A stretch of DNA of 64,000 bases, from assembly GCA_002189035.1 (NCBI GenBank), contig NEEC01000024.1, forward strand, positions 682,001 to 746,000, in the 5' to 3' direction. The translations under genes and the position numbers were made by a program. The notes under the pieces were generated by a model. It did no database searches. It was not told the DNA's origin and was given only the letters and a program-made list of their open reading frames with translations. Shown one piece after another: positions 1-10,028 of this stretch; position 1 is the first letter of the stretch; every line of letters starts with the position of its first letter. The stretch comes from Utricularia gibba. Taxonomy: Eukaryota; Streptophyta; Magnoliopsida; Lamiales; Lentibulariaceae.

Positions 1-1107
1 ATTTGACCGAAATTCTAAATATCAGATTAAATTTCGAAAAAAAAAGATTGGAAATCACATTATTGGGTAAGTTTAACAAAAAAACCTTTTTCTTATTAAA
101 TAAATATATAAAATATTAACTATTTTTATCTAAGTTATGATAGTTATTATACCTATTTATCTATTTAAAAACTAAAAATATTAATTTATCAAATACTTAG
201 TATAATCACATTATTCAATGTATTTATGAAAAATAATATTTTACTTATCAAAAATGAAAATTGAAATAATAAATAATCATTTTTTCGTTTCTAATTAATG
301 TAAATTTGAAAACTCATTTTATAGAAAATGTAATAAACAAATTATCTCTTTTTCGTCTTAAATGTATTGATGAATTAATAGTATTTACTTTTATATAATT
401 TATGATATTTAATTTCTATATTATAATGAATCAATATAATTTAAAATGTTTTAATATAAAACATAATGAAGATAAAAATTAATAAAATGAATAAATTATC
501 TCTTTTTTTTGTACATAATTTAATAACAACTTCATAAAATAAATAAGATAAGTAGTTTTACTTTATAAATAAGTATAGTAACAATAGTATTCTTTTGCTT
601 TAAACATAAGTTAATAGCTATTGTTTACATATAAATATCCAAAAATATGAAGTACTTAGCAAATTAATATAAAATAAAATACTCCAAACAGGTTCTCTCA
701 AATTCTTGCAAAATTGAATCAAAAAACTTTTGTAATCAAGCAACATTGCCAACATATTAAAAGACGAGTTCCATTATCTAAGGAAATTGAAAAGAAATTC
801 TATCCAAGATATGTAAAAAAAAAATTTTCAAAAAAAGAAATAACATTGTTATTAGCTAAATCATTATTTAAGGAAATCGAAAAAATCTGATAAAATATTT
901 TTTAAATTCACGACAAATATTTAAATTTGGGAGATATAGTTGTAGTGATTAGTATGTTCCCCCTAAATGTTTTAAGTCGTCATTTTCTTTTATTTTAAAT
1001 AAATATATGCTTTTATCCATTTTATATTTTTCTGCATATTATCATTGAACTGTTTTGATATTAGTTTAGAGTAAATCTATTAATTGTGATAAAAATCTGA
1101 ATATTTG
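1..1107. other. AT-rich non-coding DNA, no gene seen
   Basis: Very AT-rich sequence with many short A and T runs and no supported reading frame. It runs into the recognisable LTR fragment that starts near 1108. The missing 5' part of that LTR probably decayed into this stretch, but I cannot align it by eye. Confidence 0.6.
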
Positions 1108-1257
1108 ACTTTCACATAGCAAACAACTAGCTCTTTGTGTTCAATTCTAGTGCATTATACTCATATTTTTCATATGATTGGTTGTAAATTAGGTTATAAA
1201 TTTATTTGATAAGAAAAATTTGTATTTGGATGACGTTGCAATATTTTTCGTCTATCA
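1108..1257 (+). mobile_element. 3' end of a Ty3-gypsy LTR (truncated)
   Basis: The stretch matches the last ~150 bases of the complete solo LTR at 2174-3343, including the 'ctttcacatagcaa' block, the 'aggttataaatttatttgat' block and the terminal TTTTTCGT-TATCA. The LTR ends with CA at 1257 and a primer-binding-site-like sequence follows, so it is the 5' LTR of the gag-bearing element that starts after it. The LTR's 5' portion is not recognisable. Confidence 0.7.
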
Positions 1258-1259
1258 AA

Positions 1260-1280
1260 TTGGCATTGTTACCTTGGAGC
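1260..1280 (+). other. Degenerate retrotransposon primer-binding site
   Basis: TTGGCATTGTTACCTTGGAG lies two bases after the LTR end. It resembles the TTGGC(G/A)CCGTTGCC(G/A)GGGA sequence that follows the 5' LTR of many Athila/Tat-type Ty3 elements; a better copy lies on the minus strand at 32402-32425. The match is degenerate, so the tRNA is not certain (tRNA-Asp is usual for this motif). Confidence 0.5.
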
Positions 1281-1440
1281 GGTGTTTAATTTTTTTGTGA
1301 TTCAGTTGATGCATTTGCATTCTTTCTGGTGCAGGTGATGTTGTTTTTTATCGAGAGAGCTATCAATAAGAGCCGTACAAGAGTGAGATAAGCAACAAGG
1401 TTGAGAAAACTCCTTATTGCAATTCCAAGTTAATTTTATC

Positions 1441-2173
1441 ATGGCAAAACAAGAGAAGACCTTGAATGAGCTTGATGCAATTGACCATACATATAGGGGC
1501 TTGTGCATCAGGTTTTCTGATGACACAGCCAATGAATTAAAATCATCTATGTTTAATTTTCTAACTAAGTATTATGGAAAAGTGGGAGAAAACCCACACG
1601 AACATTTGGACAATATCACTGTTGTTTGCATCTCTTTTAACAGTGCTGAGATGATTGAGGATGCCGCTGTTTGAGGCATTCCAATTTACGCTGGAGGAAA
1701 ATGCAAAAATATGGCTCAACTCGCTGAAGCCTAGAAGCATCACAGATTTGTTAGGGATGAAGAAGGTGTTTCTCAACAAGTATTTTTCTGTTTCCAAAAT
1801 TGAAGGTATACGAAAAGAGATTAGTGACATTGAGCAATCAAGTGGAGAATTTTTACATGAATATTGGGAGCGATTTAATCAATTGCTTAGATCTTATCCT
1901 CACCATAGTTTTCAATCTACTTCCTTGGTGAAGTATCTTTATGATGGACTGTTATATTATGATAGAGGAATGATGGATTTAGTTGTTGGAGGATTTTTGA
2001 GAAAAAATACTTCCATCGAAGCTCTTGTGCTGTTTGAGGAGTTGGTTGAACATTCTAGGTATATTATCAGAAAACAAATTTCGAACATAAGAGTTTATGA
2101 GCACTCCAGCCATAATTTTATTCGTTTGCAAGTTAGATATGATCTCATTGAAGTTGGAGTAGATGAGTACTAT
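1441..2173 (+). pseudogene. Ty3-gypsy (Athila/Tat-like) gag, frameshifted and interrupted
   Basis: Frame one opens at the ATG at 1441 and ends at 1674. A second frame open from about 1655 to 2176 carries the retrotransposon gag core (PF03732 type): aromatic-rich 'AKIWLNSL', then IRKEI, then EYWERFNQL followed by a PHH motif. These are hallmarks of plant Athila/Tat gag proteins. The switch between frames near 1655-1674 is a frameshift. At 2174 the frame runs into a solo LTR, and downstream of the second TSD copy (3349 on) the same phase stays open for a short distance. The element is dead: no protease, RT or integrase follows. It lies directly after the LTR end and primer-binding-like site. 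Confidence 0.8.
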
Positions 2174-3343
2174 TGATAACACATATTTTTTAGTGACTCA
2201 ATGCATGCAATTTACTCATGTTGTGCTACAAAAATTATGCTTTATTGCCTAGTTTTATATTTTTGCACATAAGTACCGTAGTAGTGTTATTTTAGTCTTA
2301 GTTGGGACTAAATCTGCGATTTAGTCCCAATCTTCTAATAATTTTATTTGAGTAATGCAGTGCATGTCACAACACAAATCTCAAGGAGCCGAATATGCAC
2401 AGTGTAGTGGCAGAAGATGAGTCCAAAAGTCTGTAATTGGTACACACAAAATCCAAGGAGGGAAAAAGGGAGAATTTGGACAAAAGAAGGGAAAGTCGGA
2501 GAGAGAAGACATATCTCCCCTTAGAGACTCACGAACAATTTTCTGGGAAGGTTTTCTGGGGAGGAAGAAGAAAGAAGAAAAACAGGAACGAAGGTGAAGT
2601 TCAAGATTATTTTCTGTCTTCGAAGAATATTACTCCTAGCTAAGAGTAGCTAGTGACATTTTTCAGTTTTTTTGTTGACACTTCACATTACTTGCTTGTT
2701 TGCTTTTTGGTATTTGACTGTGAAATGAGCACACTGTGGGTGATGTTTTCTTTTCCACTTTCGTTTACCTTAAGCATGAGTGGCTAAGTATTTAGGGGGT
2801 GCCTTGGGGTAAAAAGGGGAAAAACATGTTAATCAATCTTTAGATCTAAACCGCCATGAGTCATACCACTTCCTTAACAAACCAAGATAGATCCAGGAGG
2901 GGAAAGTAATGAAACCTAACTTAACAACCCTAATTAGAGGTAGACCAAAGATTAGGGGGAAAAACAAGAATCCGGGTAGACCTAGATCTTGTGAGTTAGT
3001 TGTATGATTTGTGGTTTGTATGAATTTGTTTAGTGATGGGCATATATCCCTAAGAGTCCCAAGGCATCACTTATTCCATTCCAGAAACAACTGAACCCTA
3101 GAACTTGTTATTTTTGTTTACTGTATTTCGTTTTAGTTCTGCTTTAGTCCTAGTTAAGACCAATTTTACCAACGTGACACTGATTTCATGCATTAACTTT
3201 CACATAGCAAGCACCTGCTCTTCGTGTTCGACCCTAATCACTATGCTCATAATTGCTTTATGTTTGAAGTTGTATTAGGTTATAAATTTATTTGATAGGA
3301 GAAATTTGCAATTTAACGACATTGCGTAATTTTTCGTTTATCA
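2174..3343 (+). mobile_element. Solo LTR of Ty3-gypsy family A, TSD ACTAT
   Basis: A 1170-bp LTR begins TGATAACACATATTT and ends TTTTTCGTTTATCA (short inverted ends TGATAA/TTATCA). It is flanked by the direct repeat ACTAT at 2169-2173 and 3344-3348. No internal retroelement sequence is present, so it is a solo LTR left by LTR-LTR recombination. It sits inside the gag frame of a related element. Homologous copies are at 20789-21878 (minus) and 25337-26379 (plus). Confidence 0.9.
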
Positions 3344-3348
3344 ACTAT

Positions 3349-3989
3349 ATCAAAAGTCATAATGGTGGTGAATATGTGGCAGATGTGTAGAGCAAATCAG
3401 AATAGTCTGATTGGCGTGATGCTATTGCACATAATTTGCATAATTAATATCGAGATTATTGATTTGAGTATAATAAATTATTATATTTTAATATCTTATT
3501 GTATTTATGGATACTTCCTTGATAATTGTTAAGTTGATTTGATAGTATTGATAATGTGATTTATATTTGGTGATACATCACTATCCACTATTGCAATTAT
3601 CTATGTAGATAATACTTTTATAATAGAGAAATACGACAACGATATTGATGCAATATAAATGATATTTATATAGTTTTTATATTCAAAAAAACAAATGTTA
3701 TTACAAGATGATCAACATTAGATGCCTTAAGAAAGAAGATCATTTTTTCCGGCTTCGACATTATAATATTCGCACCTATAATCATTGTGAAATATTGAGT
3801 TCAACATCCATGATATTCATATAGTCTGCAGCAGTCTCTTGTTTTTGCATAAGTGCAATCCCATAAGCTTGTGTATTTTTCTGTTTCTTTGCTCGGCGTC
3901 CGTACATATCTTCAAGCTTTAGTCTGTGACTTTCTTTTTACGGTTTCCGTTAGAAGGCTTATATTGTTTGCTGAAAGAAACGAAGAAAA
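3349..3989. other. Gag remnant tail and non-coding DNA upstream of the RLP24 relic
   Basis: The first ~100 bases continue the interrupted gag frame to a stop codon near 3387. The remainder is AT-rich DNA and presumably the ancestral promoter and 5' UTR of the RLP24-like gene. No other feature is seen. Confidence 0.5.
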
Positions 3990-4948
3990 ATGAGGCTCGA
4001 GAAGTGCTGGTTCTGTTCTTCGACGATATATCGGGAGCATGACATTCAATATGTTAGCAACGATGCAAAGGTTGGAGTTTTTCACCTGGAACTTCTTGCT
4101 TGTTTGTTACCGTATGTAGATCGTTGGGGGTTTCTATCATGCACGATTTAGTGTCGTTGAGTCCTTTTTTCATTGGAACTTTTTATGTTTTATTCAACTT
4201 GTTCTCCTTCAAAGCGCTTAACTATGCTGATATTTTATCATATTAAGAATGTGCGTGAATAAAATTGCAGAAGAGGGAGATTTTTTGGGGAAAAAAATTA
4301 TGCTTGCAGGTCGTTTCACTCTGAAACCTCATGAGATAGTTTCATTGTCTATTTTTTATTGTAAGTATGTTCGCTATAGTGTTACATTTGTCAGAAATTT
4401 TGGTTTCCCAGATGTTTGATTTTGTCGTTCTAAATGCCACAAAAACTTCAAGATGAAGAGGAATCCCCGGAAATTGCAGCGGGCAAAAGCTTACAGACGG
4501 TTGCATGGGAAGGAGATGACTCAGGCAAGCCAGGGTGTCACCTTTTCAACTTTCCTGGTCTTGTTTTGGCTGCTGTTGCTGCGTCTTACAAGTACTTGAA
4601 ACTAAAAGGATGCTACATTTGAGTTTGAGAGGAAGAGGAATCGCCCTGAGAGATACCATAGGAATCCGGTGGATAGAGAGGCCAGAAACCATGCCAATAG
4701 GTTCGCTTATCCGGATTCATCCTCATGATCTTGTCCAGATGCAAGCATTTCAGCATCTGTTTGCTTCATATTTTCACAGAATGAAGGGAAAGAAGGCACA
4801 GCTACGTGACGAGGCAGTGAAGGAGATACAGGAGAGCATACACATAGTAAAAGCCCCTGCTGCCATCAGCAAGGATCCATGACTGTCAGAAAATATCAAG
4901 GCCTTGGCTCCAGCTCCGGAATCCCACCGCGAACGGATGGAGGAGTAA
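3990..4948 (+). pseudogene. RLP24: RLP24 (60S ribosome biogenesis factor) multi-exon pseudogene
   Basis: RLP24 (RSL24D1 in animals) is an eL24-like factor that binds pre-60S ribosomes before eL24 replaces it. Four exons can be read: 3990-4070 (starts [14 protein letters not shown]), 4412-4524 ([14 protein letters not shown]), 4609-4700 (FEFERKRNRPERY) and 4780-4948 (RMKGKKA, then a helical C-terminus ending in ERMEE). Intron 2 begins with GC instead of GT. Defects: a lost base or stop where FRFCRSK should start exon 2 (about 4418); an in-frame loss of about 16 codons after RPERYHRN; TGA replacing a serine codon at 4880-4882; and radical changes in the normally conserved YPGHG zinc-finger loop. 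Retained introns mark it as a duplicated copy, not a processed one. A functional copy presumably exists elsewhere. Confidence 0.8.
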
Positions 4949-5292
4949 TCAGATTTCTTCATGCTGGCTGTCAAGCTCTTGTCTGTGTTGAGCACATTTT
5001 TTTTGTTTCTCCGATCATTGGTGGTTTCCTTGCTCCTGAATCAGATACATCTTGTTTGTTAAGGTAACGCAAACTCAGTATGGAGTGAGGCGTCAAAAAA
5101 CGTGGGCATATTGCAAGCAAATGATAATAAGAGCATGTTTTGGGGTTACTACAGGAGAAGGGTATGGGCGTGAGTGAACAATTCCCCAATTTCCCTCATT
5201 GGAAACCCTAATTTATTTAGCCAAATGAAGCTCGGACCTTTAGCAAACTGAAATTCAGATCGCGCAGGGGGGAGGGATCTCGGCACTGGGCT
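4949..5292. other. Intergenic region, no gene seen
   Basis: This 344-bp stretch lies between the RLP24 relic and the 3' end of the small membrane-protein gene on the minus strand. It probably contains the latter's 3' UTR. No motif stands out. Confidence 0.5.
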
Positions 5293-5640
5293 TCAAATGC
5301 TGTCATCGTCGAAAAGGAGGCGAAGCCTGGCGGCGAAAGCCCCAGTAGGCTCGAGCGCCGCCTCATGGAGGAGGGCTTGCTTGATGCGCTCCTTGCGAGA
5401 AGTAAGGGCTTCCTGCTCTTCTCTGAGGGCAACGATATCTTCGGTGAGGTTGTGCATACGGTATTTCTGGCCCAGAGATCGGCAGCTCAGCAGCAGTATC
5501 CCAGTCATCGCGAACAACTGTATGAAGCTCTGTTTCCTTTTCATCGCATTGGCGAATAGACCCAGTGGCTGGCGTTGCCCCACAGGCCTTCTGACACCCC
5601 CGCCCGCAGACCGTTGCTCCGACGACGACGACGACGACAT
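5293..5640 (-). CDS. Small single-pass membrane protein with coiled coil, function unknown
   Basis: A single-exon frame of 115 codons. I chose the ATG at 5638-5640; the frame stays open upstream, but the upstream translation is low in plant-like features, and this start gives a typical Ser-rich, then basic, N-terminus (residues 1-37). A hydrophobic helix follows at about 38-55 (SFIQLFAMTGILLLS), then the SLGQKYR stretch, an acidic and basic coiled-coil segment (about 63-92, LREEQEALTSRKERIKQALL) and a C-terminal RLRLLFDDD tail. I recall similar short plant-wide proteins of unknown function with the same layout of TM helix, 'SLGQKYR', coiled coil and 'RLRLLF'. The topology suggests a tail or signal-anchored membrane protein. 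The start-proximal Ser run is encoded by a GAC/GTC trinucleotide repeat on the plus strand. Confidence 0.7.
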   Translation of the reverse strand: MSSSSSSEQRSAGGGVRRPVGQRQPLGLFANAMKRKQSFIQLFAMTGILLLSCRSLGQKYRMHNLTEDIVALREEQEALTSRKERIKQALLHEAALEPTGAFAARLRLLFDDDSI

Positions 5641-6044
5641 GTAAAATCTCTTGTTCTTCACTCCGATTCCTATTCCTACTCCTGTTCCTGGGGTTTGATG
5701 GCCAATCCCCTGCCCGTATATCTTAATGACTTTGGGTTGGGGACGGGGCCTCAACAGATGGGCCGAGTCCAGTTCCTTTAAAGGCCAACGGTTGGTCGTG
5801 CAGTGCAGTCCATTCACAGTGATGTGGGGGTTGCGCGCCACCGTCCCATGCGACCAAATTTTTGTCCTTGTGAAGACGAGTAATTTATTCACAACGGAAG
5901 CTCACGGTATGATATGTTTATTTATGTTAAATACAAAATGAAGCACACTTTTACACGCGCCAAGTGCAAAGAAGCAAAGCAAAGCAAAGCATCCAGAAAA
6001 GCAGCCACACACTGGGGACAGGACAGGCACCCAAAGCTTCATGA

Positions 6045-6640
6045 TCAGTAGTTTCCACCATCCTTGGCCTTCTCCTTGTCTTCAGGGCTCTTGGGGTGAT
6101 AACCTGGGATCTTCTCCTTTATCTTCTCCAAGAAGCCCTTTTTCTCCTTCCCATGATCCGGATCCGCTTTCTTCTCCTCTGGGTGGCACTCGGGTCCTGG
6201 CTTCTCGACCGGCACATGCGTGTCCTCGTCATCATCTTCCTTGTTGATCTTCTCCTCGATCTTCTCTTTCAGCCCCTTCTTTTTCTTCTTCTTTGTCTTC
6301 TCCCCGTTTTCATCGACTTGTTCTTCGTCGCTCGACTACATCACGACAACCTAAAAAATGAGTCCCCTTGTAGACAGACAGACAGACAAAGAGAAGAGAG
6401 AAAAACATGTGAGCTCACAGAGCTGCTGGAGCTGTGGCTGCGATGGAGCTTCTCGAGAAATCCCTCTTTCTTCTCATCACTATCAACTTTGACCTTAGCA
6501 TGAAACTCGGACGAAATGGCGTCGTCCTCGTCGTAAAGCTTATCCTTCTTTGCGAAATCGAAGAGCCCGCGATCGGAAGCCTCGACGTCTCCTGGTGTCT
6601 GTATCTTGGTCTCCGACGTGTACTTGGCCTCTTCCGCCAT
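6045..6640 (-). CDS. Acidic FSK-type dehydrin (COR47/ERD10-like)
   Basis: Two exons, 6419-6640 and 6045-6335, encode 170 residues. Dehydrins are disordered hydrophilic LEA group 2 proteins that protect membranes and enzymes during drought, cold and ABA response. Visible landmarks in order: F-segment DRGLFDF (residues 23-29), a degenerate K-like EKKEGFLEKL (56-65), the phosphorylatable S-segment LHRSH followed by a serine run (65-76) and acidic DEEQ, a Lys-rich nuclear-localisation-like block (87-94), a degenerate K-like KKGLKEKIEEKI, and the canonical K-segment EKKGFLEKIKEKIPGYH (138-154). The single intron splits the serine run, the usual site in SK dehydrins. A TATA box lies about 70 bp upstream of the ATG. 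The family assignment is secure; which of the ERD10, ERD14 or COR47 orthologues it is remains open. Confidence 0.93.
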
Positions 6641-6710
6641 CGGAGCAGACAATCTGGGACTCGAGAAACGTGCTCTTGGTTGGAGTAAGGAATGGTGGGA
6701 GGGGAGGGCA

Positions 6711-6719
6711 TTTATATAG
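6711..6719 (-). promoter_or_regulatory. TATA box of the dehydrin gene
   Basis: Read on the minus strand this is TCTATATAAA, about 70-80 bases upstream of the dehydrin ATG. That leaves room for a short 5' UTR. Confidence 0.7.
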
Positions 6720-6746
6720 AAAAGTGAGAAGCGTGGTAACGCGGAA

Positions 6747-6752
6747 CCGACG
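6747..6752 (+). promoter_or_regulatory. DRE/CRT-like element in the dehydrin promoter
   Basis: ACCGAC, the core bound by DREB/CBF factors, lies about 30 bases upstream of the TATA box. The position fits cold and drought control of a dehydrin, but a 6-mer alone is weak evidence. Confidence 0.45.
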
Positions 6753-7032
6753 CGAGTAATTAATCAGATTGCGAATTATTAATTTAATGATGTCGCCGCG
6801 TCCGCCCCCGAGGAAAAAGAAGCTTGCCAGGGAAGAAAAAGAAAAGCATTGCGAACCCAACCCAACCCATTGGTTGCGTGGGTGAATAAAAAGTAGCGTG
6901 AATGCGAGAGAAGGGGATTGGGATCGGGAGCGGTGGAGTGAGTAAATAGCAACGGCGAGGACACGACGCGTCGGCCCATCCCTGGCCCTGGGTGGGTATG
7001 ATTCTCGGCGGTGGTAACTGGTACGGTACCAC

Positions 7033-7038
7033 CACGTG
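7033..7038. promoter_or_regulatory. G-box/ABRE-like CACGTG upstream of the dehydrin
   Basis: Palindromic CACGTG about 390 bases upstream of the dehydrin ATG. ABA-responsive bZIP factors bind ACGTG cores. It is also within reach of the ESV1 3' end, but dehydrin regulation is the more natural reading. Confidence 0.4.
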
Positions 7039-7254
7039 CTGCGCCTCCTCCTGCTGCCGCATTAAAAATCTTCCTTGCTACCCCAGGCCCCATTCCATAA
7101 GGTGAACAAAAAAGAAGAGTTAGGCTTTGTGTAGAATGAGCAGATGATCATCCTAATTTGGAAGATTTAGACGCTACCCTTTGCTTCTTTGAATTTTTCT
7201 TGATTATTACGGTGGACGCGTGGCACCGACCCTGCGTCCCGCTGTCGGCATGCA

Positions 7255-7293
7255 ACCTCTCTCTCTCTCTCTCTCTCTTTTTTTTTTTTTTTT
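7255..7293. repeat. CT microsatellite plus poly-T
   Basis: About eleven CT units are followed by an uninterrupted T run. They lie in the intergenic DNA between the dehydrin promoter and the ESV1 3' end. Confidence 0.9.
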
Positions 7294-7609
7294 AAATAGG
7301 ATTTTGGCTGTCGGCAGATTTTAGTGCTTCTTTTTCTGTAATCATCCTTCACGTTTACATTAGCAAATCATTAGGTATATGTGTGATGAGCGAGGCCCAG
7401 CAGACTTCTCTCATTCAGAACATCCACTTGCGGACGCCCGGCGGTGCATGGTGTCTGTACAACGACTCGTCTTCAACAAGTAATCCGGTTAATGGTAAAA
7501 GAATGAATGGAATGTGAAGAATAGGCGGGAGGAGCTCAGCCTCCAAGGAAGGGAGCTCTTAAACAGCAACCTAATGAACGAACTACCTAATCCTGACTTC
7601 TCCTCCTAC

Positions 7610-10028
7610 TCATTCCTGTGGCTCAGCCGGCCCTTCTGAAGGCGGAGCTGGCGGGGATGACGTGAAGTCAAGATTTGGGAAGACGCCGGGGGGCTTCTCT
7701 CGGGGCTGTATGGACAGCAGTTGACTTGAATCTCCAACGACATCAGCCCACCCGTAATGTGGTTCAGCCCTTCCACCAATAAAAAAACACTTGGATGATG
7801 ATTCTGGAAAAGAAGATAAGATAGATCAGCATGAAACCTCAAGGAAGAGACTCGTGCTTACTCGTAGTATGTCTCCTCATCTACCACAATGTCCCAGCTC
7901 TCTCCAGAAGTGCTGTTTCCATACTTGTGAACCTTTCTGCAGTTCAGGAGAGGAGGGTTTCTGTTACGACGCCTATGGAATCCTAAAACGTTCTGAACCA
8001 CCACAGATGCTTGATTACTACTTACCCATTTCCAAAGTGCTCTTCACCCCACTTCCTTGACCATCCTTCAGCATCAACCAGCATATGCATGGAAAACCGA
8101 TCAGAATGAAGAGTAGTCTATGTGTGTCTGTGTGTGTGTGTTTTGTGTAGGTCCTGTCTACCGTACTTTCACTGCTTGGAGATACATGCCATGTCTCTCC
8201 ATGTCTTGAACCGATGCTGGCAAAAAATCTCTCTTCCCATTTGTCCCCCCACTTCGTCCCTAGTTTTGTCTCGGCCCACTTATCAGTCCTGGTTCAAGGT
8301 TCACACTTTGTATAAGAACAAGGGTTCAAACACAGCATACACATATCAGGATTTCGATAAAAAAGAACATACACAGGAGACCTATTCAGCAAACGGAAGA
8401 AAAGGGAGCAGGAGTTTGTGTACCATTTTAAGACGGAGCCCATTCCATCATAATGCTCTCCCCACTTTTCCCACCACGACTGTTCATTCAACTTGCCATA
8501 CTTGTGAGCTCCCTTCTCTGTCCACCCCTTGGCATCGTATTTTTCCCACCTATGGTTTACATCGTTTAGTAGAAAACAAAACAAAACAAAACAAAACGTG
8601 TGTTTTCTCAAGCGCCCGCGCCCAGGAACTTACCAATTTTCGTACCACTCAACACTTTCAGTCCCCGATTTTGCTTGTTTCTGAGCACTGCGCTCTATCC
8701 TCGCCAGATTACTGCGAGCCAAAGGGAAGTTGGATGAGTAGGATATGAGAGGGAATGATTAAAAGAATCCAAGTGGAAGACCTCCAATCATCCTGGTGAA
8801 GGACTTCTTTCCATGTTTCCCACCAAGAATCACCTTCAGCATTTCGTCCCGATTTTTCGACACCTGATGAACACTCAATTATAGACGTTGATGAACTACC
8901 GCACCTCCCAAAGCAGCAAACAATAAAGTGATAAAGCAGAGAAATGATTCAAATACCTAGCTCTTTGTATCCAGTCCAGTCACTCTTCTCCCACCACTGT
9001 CAGAGATATGAACAAACCCAATTAAAGGATCCACCTGGGATGATACTCAACAATAAGAGAACACAAAAAAAATATTCATATTTTGAAGACCACAGAGGAT
9101 TAAGAATAACTACGCTCATCTTAGATACAGAGCAACATGCAAAAAGATGTCCCCGACAGATTTGGCATTTATACCGTTTCCTTCCATTCTGAAGAGCCAT
9201 CAGGACCCTGTCCACCCATCATAGTCCATCTACACCTGTAACCATTCTCTCCAAGCTCTTCCCCGCTTTCACAGTACCAAGTACTACCATCTTCATTAGT
9301 GCCGGATTCATTAACATTTTCATTTAACAGACTGATTCCCCAGTCTTTTTCATTTGCAATTCCAGTATCTACAAAAGAACATGAAGAGCCAGGAAAATTG
9401 TATGAGAACTCAGGCAAGCATACAGCTTGAGTCATATGAATGCATTGCAGTACGACTATGGAAATGACAATGAATGTGATTAGGGGATTCTCTTGTAGAT
9501 TGTTGATACCTCGCAGTGGAGGCGAGTCTCGGGACTGAGGACCAATATTTCTTGGGGTACAACGGGAGAAGAACTTCTCTTGCTTGGAAGAGAATCTTGA
9601 TCTGAGATTCAACCAGGACTGATAACTTAAAACCAGTAAAATCGTGATACATAGCGCAGTCATCTCGGAACAAAAGAGGAGCAAAATTCATCCGATGGTT
9701 TATGAGAGACGGGTCATTCAAATGTAGCCCAGATGGCCGATTGCCTTAGCCTTCAATAATTCCGGCAAATAGATATCATATTAGAAGCAAAAGCTACTCA
9801 CTTTGGAGAAGAGAAAGGCATGATTCGGCTCCGGCCTCTATAATTGGATCCCTTACTCAAGTCGAACAGCCATTCCTCGCACTTGTCAGCACCTTTTCCC
9901 GAACCGCGGACCTCATGAATCTCGGAACAGCCACACTTGACAGGTCGAGCGGTACCCAAGAAGCGCCTTTTCTTGCTATGCACTCGCAAGGCCAACCCTT
10001 CACCAAAAGCAGAGCCGCCTCTTGCCAT
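7610..10028 (-). CDS. ESV1: EARLY STARVATION 1-like starch-granule protein, plastidial
   Basis: ESV1 binds glucan in chloroplast starch granules and helps order the granule matrix, so that starch lasts through the night. Eleven exons join in phase: 9802-10028, 9510-9625, 9175-9368, 8957-8996, 8782-8863, 8634-8711, 8424-8549, 8167-8288, 8026-8065, 7862-7936, 7610-7769. They give 419 residues; the Arabidopsis protein is about 426. After a basic, Ser/Gly-rich presumed transit peptide and the linker ending SPPLRDTGIA, the core is the family's Trp-rich domain: repeats such as WWEKSDWTGYKELG, SWWETWKE, SWWEKWGEHYDG and KWGDKWEE, ending ETYYEAEPHYGWADVVGDS. A Pro-rich tail follows. The start used is the first in-frame ATG; an upstream ATG at 10098-10100 is out of frame because of a run of eight G. 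The other possibility is the paralogue LESV, which is much longer. Confidence 0.88.
8574..8598. repeat. AAAAC pentanucleotide repeat in an ESV1 intron
   Basis: About five copies of AAAAC on the plus strand. They lie inside the ESV1 intron that joins the exons ending at 8634 and starting at 8549. Confidence 0.85.

Noticed and set aside
2437-2643. 68-codon ORF in the family A LTR
   Set aside because: Low-complexity charged translation inside a solo LTR; the same stretch is differently broken in the other copies.
5293-5892. Longer 199-codon version of the small membrane protein
   Set aside because: The N-terminal extension has no family-like features; the ATG at 5640 gives the typical 115-residue form.
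8122-8748. 208-codon plus-strand ORF
   Set aside because: It lies antisense to ESV1 exons 6-8 (minus strand), whose phases join perfectly; it is a shadow.
9169-9684. 171-codon minus-strand ORF as a stand-alone gene
   Set aside because: It reads through introns; only 9175-9368 and 9510-9625 are exons of ESV1.
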